From DATHBP01 sp035296085 (GTDB lineage Bacteria; Actinomycetota; Actinomycetes; Propionibacteriales; Nocardioidaceae): DNA of 8,499 nt. Below the pieces are notes generated by a model. It saw only the letters and a list, made by a program, of their open reading frames with translations, ran no database searches and was not told the DNA's origin. How positions within the stretch are numbered: the stretch's first letter is position 1; each line of letters begins with the position of its first letter. This document shows, piece by piece, positions 1-5,781 of this stretch. Where the stretch lies: NCBI GenBank assembly GCA_035296085.1, contig DATHBP010000140.1, forward strand, positions 1 to 8,499, in the 5' to 3' direction. Made by a program: the position numbers and the translations under genes.

Positions 1-1594
1 GGCCCGGTGCAGAGCCGGGCTGGCACGACTCGGTGTGCGCCGGGGCGATCGGGTAGCGGCCTACCTGCCCAACGTTCCCGAGGCCGTTGTGCTGATGCTC
101 GCCACCGCCAGCCTGGGGGCGGTGTTCTCCTCCTGCGCGCCGGAGTTCGGCCTTCGCAGCGTGACCGACCGCTGGCGCCAGATCGAACCGAGCGTGCTGG
201 TCGCGGTCGACGGCTACCGCTACGCGGACAAGGCGATCGACCGCAGCCACGAGGTCGCCGCGATCCGGGCCGCGCTCCCGAGCCTGCAGCACACCGTCGT
301 GCTGCCCTACCTCGACGAGGAGGCGGCGGTGCCGACCGGCGCCCTGTCGTGGGCCGAGCTGGTCAGCGAGACGGCGCCGATGGCGTACGAGCCGGTGCCG
401 TTCGACCATCCGCTGTATGTGCTCTACTCCTCGGGCACGACCGGCCTGCCCAAGCCGATCGTGCACGGTCACGGCGGCATCCTGCTCGAGCACGTCAAAG
501 CGCTCGCGCTGCACATGGACCTCGGTCCGGGCGACCGGTTCTTCTGGTTCACCACCACTGGCTGGATGATGTGGAATTACCTGGTGTCCGGGCTGGCGGT
601 CGGCGCCGCGATCGTGCTCTTCGACGGAAACCCCGCGGCCCCGGACCTCGGTGCGCTGTGGCGACTCGCCGAGGAGACCGAGGCGACCTATTTCGGCACC
701 AGCGCGCCCTTCCTGCTGGGCTGCGCCAAACAGGGCATCGAGCCAGCGGAGCTGGCGAACCTCTCCCGGCTGCGCGGCGTCGGGTCCACCGGCGCGCCGC
801 TGCCGCCCGAGGGGTTCCGCTGGGTCTACGACCACGTCTCCCCCTCGGTGCTGCTGATGTCGTTCTCCGGCGGCACCGACGTGTGCACCGGATTCCTCGG
901 CGGTTCGACCCTGCTGCCGGTCTATGCGGGGGAGATCGCCTGCCGCTGCCTCGGCGCCAGGATCGAGGCGTACGACGAGGCAGGGCGCCCGGTGATCGGC
1001 CGACGCGGCGAGCTCGTCATCACCGCGCCGATGCCTTCGATGCCGGTGGGGTTCTGGGGGGACGCAGACGGGTCGCGCTACCGCGCCGCGTACTTCGAGC
1101 ACTTCCCCGGCGTCTGGCGGCACGGCGATTGGATCACGATCACCGAGCTCGGCACCTGCATCGTCTCCGGCCGGTCTGACGCGACGCTCAACCGAGGCGG
1201 CGTACGCCTTGGCACTGCCGAGTTCTACGCCGTCGTGGAGTCGCTGCCCGACGTCGCCGAGTCGCTCGTCGTCCATCTCGAGGACGACGAGGGGGGTGCC
1301 GGGGAGCTGTTGCTGTTCGTGGTGCCGGCGGCGGACCAGCACCTCGACGACACGATGCGCCGGCGCATTGTCACCGAGCTACGCGCCCAGCTGTCGCCTC
1401 GCCATGTCCCCGACCAGGTGTACGAGGTGCCGGCCGTCCCGAAGACCTTGTCCGGCAAGAAGCTCGAAGTGCCGGTCAAGAAGATCCTCTGCGGAACGCC
1501 GGTCGACGACGCCGCGGCAAAGGGCGCACTGGCCAACCCCGAGTCTCTCGACGCATTCGCCGAGCTTGCCGCTACCCGGCACGCCCCGGTGTGA
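1..1594 (+). CDS. Acetoacetyl-CoA synthetase (acetoacetate--CoA ligase), 5' truncated by window edge
   Basis: An ANL-superfamily adenylating enzyme that activates acetoacetate to acetoacetyl-CoA with ATP and CoA, probably in the cytosol for ketone-body or polyhydroxyalkanoate carbon use. The frame is open from base 2 to the TGA at 1592-1594, about 530 residues; family members are about 650, so the N-terminal fifth lies outside the window. Visible motifs: the AMP-binding P-loop YSSGTTGLPK at 425-454; the segment TTTGWMMWNYLVSGL near 550-594; SGGTDVCTG near 868-893; the hinge/A8 region GRSDATLNRGGVRLGTAEFY at about 1169-1228; and the C-terminal catalytic lysine region TLSGKKLEVPVKK, with SGKK at 1451-1462. 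The A8 and C-terminal motifs resemble acetoacetyl-CoA synthetase more than acetyl-CoA synthetase. The GTG at 35 is not the start, because homologous coding sequence continues upstream of it. The gene converges on asd. Family is confident; substrate is inferred from motif resemblance. Confidence 0.93.
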   Translation, partial: ARCRAGLARLGVRRGDRVAAYLPNVPEAVVLMLATASLGAVFSSCAPEFGLRSVTDRWRQIEPSVLVAVDGYRYADKAIDRSHEVAAIRAALPSLQHTVVLPYLDEEAAVPTGALSWAELVSETAPMAYEPVPFDHPLYVLYSSGTTGLPKPIVHGHGGILLEHVKALALHMDLGPGDRFFWFTTTGWMMWNYLVSGLAVGAAIVLFDGNPAAPDLGALWRLAEETEATYFGTSAPFLLGCAKQGIEPAELANLSRLRGVGSTGAPLPPEGFRWVYDHVSPSVLLMSFSGGTDVCTGFLGGSTLLPVYAGEIACRCLGARIEAYDEAGRPVIGRRGELVITAPMPSMPVGFWGDADGSRYRAAYFEHFPGVWRHGDWITITELGTCIVSGRSDATLNRGGVRLGTAEFYAVVESLPDVAESLVVHLEDDEGGAGELLLFVVPAADQHLDDTMRRRIVTELRAQLSPRHVPDQVYEVPAVPKTLSGKKLEVPVKKILCGTPVDDAAAKGALANPESLDAFAELAATRHAPV

Positions 1595-1601
1595 GCGCCA
1601 G

Positions 1602-1703
1602 CCACCTCCCGCCCCCCGCTGACTTGTGACGTACTTGCTGCCAGAACCGCGATCGACGAGCAAGATTGTCACAACGCGTGCAGCGCCCCGAGGCGGGAAG
1701 TGG
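1602..1703. repeat. Nested imperfect inverted repeat between convergent genes (possible bidirectional terminator or dispersed palindromic element)
   Basis: The gap between the synthetase stop (1594) and the asd stop (1708) can fold into one long interrupted hairpin on either strand. The outer arms are CCACCTCCCGCC at 1602-1613 and GGCGGGAAGTGG at 1692-1703, pairing 11 of 12. Next come GCTG 1618-1621 with CAGC 1681-1684, then TTGTGAC 1624-1630 with GTCACAA 1668-1674 (7 of 7), then CTTGCT 1634-1639 with AGCAAG 1659-1664 (6 of 6). The 19-nt apical loop contains the palindrome CGATCG. There is no T-tract on either side, so a classical intrinsic terminator is not shown. The position between convergent genes suits transcription termination. 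The compact core at 1624-1674 also looks like a dispersed intergenic palindromic repeat, which I cannot test from one copy. Confidence 0.5.
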
Positions 1704-1707
1704 TGGG

Positions 1708-2781
1708 TTAGGGCGGGGACAGCTCGGCGGCTGCCATCTCGCTGGCGACCAGCTCGGCGATCTGGGCGGTGTTAAGCGCAGCGCCTTTGCGCAGGTTGTC
1801 GCCGCAGACGAACATCTCCACGGCTTGGGGGTCGTCGAGCGAGCGGCGTACACGACCCACCCAGGTGGGGTCGGTGCCCACCACATCGGCTGGCGTCGGG
1901 AACTCGCCGTTCGCCGGGTCGTCGTTCAGCACGACCCCTGCCGTGTCGCGCAGCAGCTCGCGGACCTCTCGTACGTCCACCTCCTGGCCGAACCGCGCGT
2001 GCACCGCCAGCGAGTGGGCCGTCACCACCGGAACCCGTACGCACGTCGCCGACACCGCGAGCTCGGGGAGCCCCAAGATCTTGCGCGACTCGGCGCGCAC
2101 CTTCAGCTCCTCGCTGGACCAGCCGTCGGCGGCCAGCGAGCCTGCCCACGGCACGACGTTGAGCGCCAGCGGCGCGGGGAAGGGACCCAGCTCGTCGCCG
2201 ACGATCCGGCGCACGTCGCCGGCCCGGGAACCGAGCTCGCGGTTGCCGCCCACCTTCTGGAGCTGGTCGTGCAGCGTCTCGACTCCGGCCCGACCGGCGC
2301 CGGAGGCCGCCTGGTACGACGCCACGACGAGCGACTCGAGTCCGTAGACGTGATGCAGCGCACCGACGACGACGATCATCGACAGGGTGGTGCAGTTGGG
2401 GCTCGCGATGATCCCCTTGGGCCGGTGGTGCGCGGCATCGGCGTTGACTTCGGGCACCACGAGCGGCACCTCGGGGTCCATCCGAAAGGCGCCGGAGTTG
2501 TCGACGACGACCGCTCCCCGGGCCGCGGCCACCGGCGCCCACTGGGCAGAGACATCGTCGGGAACGTCGAACATTGCGACGTCCACGCCGTCGAAGCACG
2601 TCTCGCTCAACGCCTGCACCTCGACCTGCTGACCGCGCACGCTGAGCATCCGGCCAGCCGAGCGCGGCGAGGCGATCAGCCGAATCTCGCCCCAGACGTC
2701 CTCCCGCCAGCTCAGCAGGTCGAGCATCACCGCGCCGACTGCGCCGGTCGCACCGACGACGGCCAACGTCGGCTTGGTCAT
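1708..2781 (-). CDS. asd: Aspartate-semialdehyde dehydrogenase
   Basis: Reduces L-aspartyl-4-phosphate with NADPH to aspartate semialdehyde, the branch-point precursor of diaminopimelate/lysine, homoserine, threonine and methionine. The 357-residue product has the usual family length. The N-terminal Rossmann motif VVGATGAVG is at residues 8-16. The active-site motif SPNCTT places the catalytic cysteine at C130. The conserved SYQAASGAG segment (155-163) carries Q157. The segment EELKVRAESRKILG (224-237) and the substrate-binding stretch CVRVPVVTAHS, with R249 and H256, follow. The start is ATG at 2781-2779, overlapping the aspartate kinase stop in an ATGA (4-nt overlap), so translational coupling is likely. 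A GGGG just upstream is only a weak ribosome binding site. The stop is TAA at 1710-1708, five bases from the outer arm of the intergenic inverted repeat. No missing residue or frame disruption is visible. Confidence 0.97.
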   Translation of the reverse strand: MTKPTLAVVGATGAVGAVMLDLLSWREDVWGEIRLIASPRSAGRMLSVRGQQVEVQALSETCFDGVDVAMFDVPDDVSAQWAPVAAARGAVVVDNSGAFRMDPEVPLVVPEVNADAAHHRPKGIIASPNCTTLSMIVVVGALHHVYGLESLVVASYQAASGAGRAGVETLHDQLQKVGGNRELGSRAGDVRRIVGDELGPFPAPLALNVVPWAGSLAADGWSSEELKVRAESRKILGLPELAVSATCVRVPVVTAHSLAVHARFGQEVDVREVRELLRDTAGVVLNDDPANGEFPTPADVVGTDPTWVGRVRRSLDDPQAVEMFVCGDNLRKGAALNTAQIAELVASEMAAAELSPP

Positions 2782-3299
2782 CGCCCCGATCCGGCGTAGA
2801 CGACGGCCTCCACCTCGGCCGAGTCGAGGTCGAAGGCCTGGTGGGCGGCGTTGACGGCGGCGTCGACGTTGGCTTCCTCGACGATGACGGAGATGCGGAT
2901 CTCCGAGGTCGAGATCATGTCGATGTTGACGCCGGCCTCGGCGATCGCGGTGAACAGCCGCGCCGTCACACCCGGATGGGTCCGCATCCCGGCGCCGACG
3001 AGCGACACCTTGCCGATCTGGTCGTCATAGCGCAGCGAGTCGAAGCCGACCTCGTCTCGCAGGCTGGCCAGCGCTGCCATCGCCCGCTGCCCGTCGCTGC
3101 GCGGCAGCGTGAAGGAGATGTCGGTCAGCCCCGTCGCTGCCGCTGAGACGTTCTGCACGATCATGTCGAGGTTGATCTGCGCGTCGGCGAGCGCCGAGAA
3201 GATCCGAGCGGCCTGGCCCACCTTGTCGGGGACGGCGACGACGGTCACCTTCGCCTCGCTGCGGTCGTGAGCGACACCGGAGATGATCGGCTGTTCCAT
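2778..3299 (-). CDS. Aspartate kinase beta subunit from internal in-frame start
   Basis: An internal ATG (3299-3297, codon 250 of the full-length kinase) begins a 173-residue product, MEQPIISGVAHDRSEAK..., that is essentially the two ACT regulatory domains. A near-perfect Shine-Dalgarno, GGAGGTG, lies at 3306-3312, six bases before this ATG. In Corynebacterium, Bacillus and Thermus, aspartate kinases of this class are alpha2-beta2, with beta made from an in-frame internal start; the Corynebacterium beta start falls at the same codon. The beta chain has no kinase domain and serves as the allosteric partner. The start codon and Shine-Dalgarno are directly visible; expression as a separate protein is inferred. 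Confidence 0.75.
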   Translation of the reverse strand: MEQPIISGVAHDRSEAKVTVVAVPDKVGQAARIFSALADAQINLDMIVQNVSAAATGLTDISFTLPRSDGQRAMAALASLRDEVGFDSLRYDDQIGKVSLVGAGMRTHPGVTARLFTAIAEAGVNIDMISTSEIRISVIVEEANVDAAVNAAHQAFDLDSAEVEAVVYAGSGR

Positions 3300-4046
3300 C
3301 GGCGCCACCTCCGGCTCGTCGGTGATCCAGGTGCCGTCCCGGTGGGAGAACGACGAGCGTACATGCAACGCCATGCCGTGGCGGCGGGCGTACTCAACGC
3401 AGCGCAGGTGCAGGACCTTCGCGCCGCAGGCGGCCATCTCCAGCATCTCCTCGTACGACAGCCGCGGGATCCGCCGGGCGGTCGCCACGATGCGAGGGTC
3501 GGCGGTGAACACGCCGTCGACGTCGGTGTAGATCTCGCACATGTCGGCACCGAGAGCGGCGGCGAGCGCGACGGCGGTGGTGTCGGAGGCGCCGCGGCCC
3601 AGGGTGGTGATGTCTTTGGTGTCCATCGAGACGCCCTGGAAACCAGCGACGATCGCGATGGCGCCGTCTGTCAGTGCCTGCTGGATGCGCCCGGGCGTGA
3701 TGTCGATGATCTTGGCGTTGCCGTGTGCGGAGTCGGTGATGACGCCTGCCTGCGAGCCGGTGAACGACCGTGCCTCGTGCCCCAGGTTGGCGATCGCCAT
3801 GGCAAGCAGCGCCATGGAGATCCGCTCACCGGCGGTGAGCAGCATGTCGAGCTCCCGCGGCGGTGGCAGCGGGCTGACCTGCTCCGCCAGGTCGCGGAGG
3901 TCGTCGGTTGTGTCGCCCATGGCCGAGACGACCACGCACACGTCGTGTCCCTGCTTCTTCGTCGCGACGATGCGCTGCGCGACGCGCTTGATGCCTTCGG
4001 CGTCGGCCACCGACGACCCGCCGTACTTCTGCACGACAACGCCCAC
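2778..4046 (-). CDS. lysC: Aspartate kinase (alpha subunit / full-length product)
   Basis: Phosphorylates L-aspartate with ATP, the first step of the aspartate family pathway. The 422-residue product has an N-terminal amino-acid kinase domain (about 1-245) and two C-terminal ACT domains (about 265-335 and 345-420) that would bind lysine and/or threonine. Visible motifs: KYGGSS (7-12), VSAMGDTTDDL (40-50), GERIS (73-77), TLGRGASDTTA (148-158), TDVDGVFTADPR (174-185) and LSYEEMLEMAACGAKVL (196-212). In the first ACT domain, INLDMIVQNVS is followed by TGLTDISF. Numbering matches the Corynebacterium glutamicum enzyme as I recall it: S301 and T308 are kept, but position 311 is Ser rather than Thr. 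The start is GTG at 4046-4044, with GAGGAGG at 4052-4058 five bases before it. It heads a two-gene unit with asd and carries a nested beta-subunit start. Lysine-plus-threonine feedback control is inferred from family type. Confidence 0.97.
   Translation of the reverse strand: MGVVVQKYGGSSVADAEGIKRVAQRIVATKKQGHDVCVVVSAMGDTTDDLRDLAEQVSPLPPPRELDMLLTAGERISMALLAMAIANLGHEARSFTGSQAGVITDSAHGNAKIIDITPGRIQQALTDGAIAIVAGFQGVSMDTKDITTLGRGASDTTAVALAAALGADMCEIYTDVDGVFTADPRIVATARRIPRLSYEEMLEMAACGAKVLHLRCVEYARRHGMALHVRSSFSHRDGTWITDEPEVAPMEQPIISGVAHDRSEAKVTVVAVPDKVGQAARIFSALADAQINLDMIVQNVSAAATGLTDISFTLPRSDGQRAMAALASLRDEVGFDSLRYDDQIGKVSLVGAGMRTHPGVTARLFTAIAEAGVNIDMISTSEIRISVIVEEANVDAAVNAAHQAFDLDSAEVEAVVYAGSGR
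3306..3312 (-). promoter_or_regulatory. Internal Shine-Dalgarno for aspartate kinase beta subunit
   Basis: On the minus strand this reads GGAGGTG, fully complementary to the anti-Shine-Dalgarno core, six bases before the internal ATG at 3299. It is at least as strong as the site in front of the full-length start. It encodes part of the linker between the kinase domain and the first ACT domain (around PEVAP). Confidence 0.7.
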
Positions 4047-4090
4047 GCAGGCCTCCTCGGCTGACGTACGGCGAGCGGGTCCAACCGGGT

Positions 4091-4110
4091 GTACGCGAGT
4101 GCATGCGTAC
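4091..4110. repeat. Inverted repeat in the leader of the aspartate kinase gene
   Basis: GTACGC at 4091-4096 and GCGTAC at 4105-4110 are perfect inverted arms around an 8-base centre, and the overlapping GCATGC at 4101-4106 is itself palindromic. The repeat lies between the candidate -10 box (4119-4124) and the GTG start at 4046, so it could be an operator or a small 5'-leader hairpin. It resembles no riboswitch I know. Confidence 0.35.
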
Positions 4111-4118
4111 GAGTGACG

Positions 4119-4124
4119 ATTCTA
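4119..4124 (-). promoter_or_regulatory. Candidate -10 element for the aspartate kinase-asd unit
   Basis: The minus strand reads TAGAAT, matching the TANNNT pattern of housekeeping sigma-factor promoters, about 70 bases upstream of the kinase GTG start in the 106-nt gap after the DUF5063 gene. No good TTGACA-like -35 lies 16-19 bases further up. The presence of a gap and a -10-like box suggests that the biosynthetic pair can be transcribed separately from the recR group. Confidence 0.35.
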
Positions 4125-4152
4125 CGGCGAGGTAGCCGCCGCAGAGCTCACG

Positions 4153-4722
4153 TCAGAGAACGGAGCGCTCGGAGTCGAGCCGGTCGTGAGAGATGACGGA
4201 CTGCAGCGCGCGCAGCGCCGCGCCCGCCTCCGCGCCCCAGCTGGAGACGTAGGAGAACTGCCACCACCACAGCGCCTCGCTGAGGTGACCTGCCCGGTGG
4301 TGCCGCAGCCCGTGCGCGACAGCGTGCGCGATGCCGGCGAGGTCGTCGGAGAGCCGGCTCGCCACCACTTCGGGCGGGACCTCGTAGGGGTCGAACACCT
4401 CCATGTACTCGTCGGCGCCGCCGAGCAGCTCGCAGAGCCGCTCGCGCAGCTGGTCGAGGTCGGGATCGGGCCCGGTGTCCGGTTCGAACCGCTCCGCGGG
4501 GACGATGTCCACGTACGCCGCGAGCCGGCCGCCGGCCAGCAGCAGCTGGCTTACCTCGAGCAGCAGCAGCGGCACCGCGCGGGCTGCATCGTTGCTGCGG
4601 GCGACCTCGCGGAGGGCGAGCAGGAAGCTCGCCACCTGGTCGGCGACGATCTGGCCCAGGTCCTCGAGGTCGCCGGGCAGCTCCTCGACCCCGCTGGCAC
4701 CACCGAGCGCGCGGTTAGTCAC
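4153..4722 (-). CDS. DUF5063 domain-containing protein
   Basis: A 189-residue, acidic, apparently soluble and mostly helical protein of unknown function. It has no signal peptide or membrane segment. I recognise it as the DUF5063 family found beside recR in actinobacteria. Features are an N-terminal helix LGQIVADQVASFLLALREVA (22-41), a leucine-rich helix VPLLLLEVSQLLLAGGRL (50-67), the acidic motif DEYMEVFDPYE (104-114), LSDDLAGI (124-131), and a conserved aromatic stretch ALWWWQFSYVSSWG (150-163), which is the most family-specific part. The start is GTG at 4722-4720, with GGGAGG at 4733-4738 ten bases before it. It overlaps the 3' end of recR by 8 nt, so co-transcription and coupled translation with recR are likely. 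Its role may relate to RecR or DNA repair, but nothing in the sequence shows a catalytic site. Confidence 0.88.
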   Translation of the reverse strand: MTNRALGGASGVEELPGDLEDLGQIVADQVASFLLALREVARSNDAARAVPLLLLEVSQLLLAGGRLAAYVDIVPAERFEPDTGPDPDLDQLRERLCELLGGADEYMEVFDPYEVPPEVVASRLSDDLAGIAHAVAHGLRHHRAGHLSEALWWWQFSYVSSWGAEAGAALRALQSVISHDRLDSERSVL

Positions 4723-5314
4723 CGATGGCTCGCCTCCCCTCGAAAGCCCGGCCCAACGTGACCTCGTCGGCGTACTCGAGGTCGCCTCCTACCGGCAGTC
4801 CACTCGCCAGCCGGGTGATGCGCAAGCCCATCGGCTTGAGCAGTCGCGTGAGATAGGTCGCGGTCGCCTCGCCCTCCAGGTTGGGATCGGTCGCCAGAAT
4901 CACCTCGGTCACGGCGCTCTCCGCGAGCCGCGCAACGAGCTCGCGGATGCGCAGGTCGTCGGGGCCTATCCCCTCGATCGGGCTGATCGCACCGCCGAGG
5001 ACGTGGTAGCGACCGCGGAACTCGCGGGTCCGCTCGACAGCCACGACGTCCTTGGACTCCTCGACCACGCAGATGGCCGTCGGATCGCGACGCGGGTCGC
5101 GGCAGATGCGGCAGAACTCCTCCTCGGCGACGTTGCCGCACGTCGCGCAGAAGCGCACCTTGTCCTTGACCTCGATGAGCACCTCGGCGAGCCGGCGTAC
5201 GTCGACGTCGTCACTGGCGAGCAGATAGAACGCGATGCGCTGCGCCCCCTTTGGCCCGACGCCCGGCAGCCGCCCCAGCTCGTCGATGAGGTCTTGGACG
5301 ACCCCTTCGTACAC
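4715..5314 (-). CDS. recR: Recombination mediator protein RecR
   Basis: RecR acts with RecF/RecO to load RecA on gapped single-stranded DNA and binds DNA as a ring-shaped oligomer. The 199-residue length is standard. An N-terminal helix-hairpin-helix covers LGRLPGVGPKGAQRIAFYLL (13-32). A four-cysteine zinc finger follows with C56, C59, C68 and C71 (CATCG...CRIC). A Toprim domain spans about 80-175, with VVEE (83-86) and ATDPNLEGEATATYL (141-155), and the C-terminal SGLPVGGDLEYAD (171-183) is conserved. The start is GTG at 5314-5312, with GGAGG at 5320-5324 five bases before it. The stop TAA at 4717-4715 lies inside the start region of the DUF5063 gene. It is 26 nt downstream of ybaB, consistent with a dnaX-ybaB-recR operon. 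Confidence 0.98.
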   Translation of the reverse strand: MYEGVVQDLIDELGRLPGVGPKGAQRIAFYLLASDDVDVRRLAEVLIEVKDKVRFCATCGNVAEEEFCRICRDPRRDPTAICVVEESKDVVAVERTREFRGRYHVLGGAISPIEGIGPDDLRIRELVARLAESAVTEVILATDPNLEGEATATYLTRLLKPMGLRITRLASGLPVGGDLEYADEVTLGRAFEGRRAIGD

Positions 5315-5340
5315 CGCTGCCTCCGACCTTTGCGCCAGGC

Positions 5341-5709
5341 TCAGGCGCCGGGCAGTGCAAAGCCCGCCGGCCCGGCGCCGGGCGCTCCGCCGAGAACTCC
5401 ACCAAGCCCACCGGCGAGCGGTCCCAGCTTGGCGGCGGCGAGGTGCTGGGCGTTGGCGTTGGCGTCGCGCACGGCAGCCACGACCAGGTCGGCGAGGGTC
5501 TCGGTGTCGTCGGGGTCACAGGCGGCCGGCTGGATCGCGAGCCGCAGCAGCTCGCCGGTGCCCGACACCGTCGCGGTCACCAGTCCCCCGCTGGCGCTGC
5601 CGTCCACCTCCGCCTCGGCCAGCTCGGCCTGGGCGCTCATCAGCTGCTGCTGCATCTGCGTCGCCTGCGCGAGCAGCCCAGCCATGTCCGGCATGCCGCT
5701 GGCGTCCAC
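5341..5709 (-). CDS. ybaB: YbaB/EbfC family nucleoid-associated protein
   Basis: A small dimeric DNA-binding protein of the YbaB/EbfC family, associated with the nucleoid and almost always encoded between dnaX and recR. The 122-residue product begins with a helix containing MAGLLAQATQMQQQLMSAQAELAEAEV (9-35). The family core then follows: SGGLVTATVSGTGELLRLAIQPAACDPDDTETLADLVVAAVRDA (about 40-83). The tail from about residue 95 is a low-complexity Gly/Ala/Pro stretch, common in actinobacterial members. The start is GTG at 5709-5707, with GGAGA at 5715-5719 five bases before it. The ATG codons at residues 6 and 9 are alternatives without a better-placed ribosome binding site. The gap to dnaX is 72 nt with no clear promoter or terminator; the gap to recR is 26 nt. 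Confidence 0.95.
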   Translation of the reverse strand: MDASGMPDMAGLLAQATQMQQQLMSAQAELAEAEVDGSASGGLVTATVSGTGELLRLAIQPAACDPDDTETLADLVVAAVRDANANAQHLAAAKLGPLAGGLGGVLGGAPGAGPAGFALPGA

Positions 5710-5781
5710 AGCAGTCTCCGTTCGTCGTCGGCGCCGTGCTCGTACCGGGTCGCGGCCGAGCGGCAGGGCGAGCCTACGGCC

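Noticed and set aside
35..1594. Acetoacetyl-CoA synthetase starting at GTG 35
   Set aside because: The same frame is open to the left window edge and reads as family-like sequence (RAGLARLGVRRGDRVA), so the true start is outside the window.
1666..2799. A 377-codon open frame on the plus strand opposite asd
   Set aside because: His/Arg/Gly-rich antisense shadow of a well-identified gene.
4047..4152. Lysine riboswitch or T-box upstream of aspartate kinase
   Set aside because: The gap is only 106 nt and lacks the conserved elements of either class.
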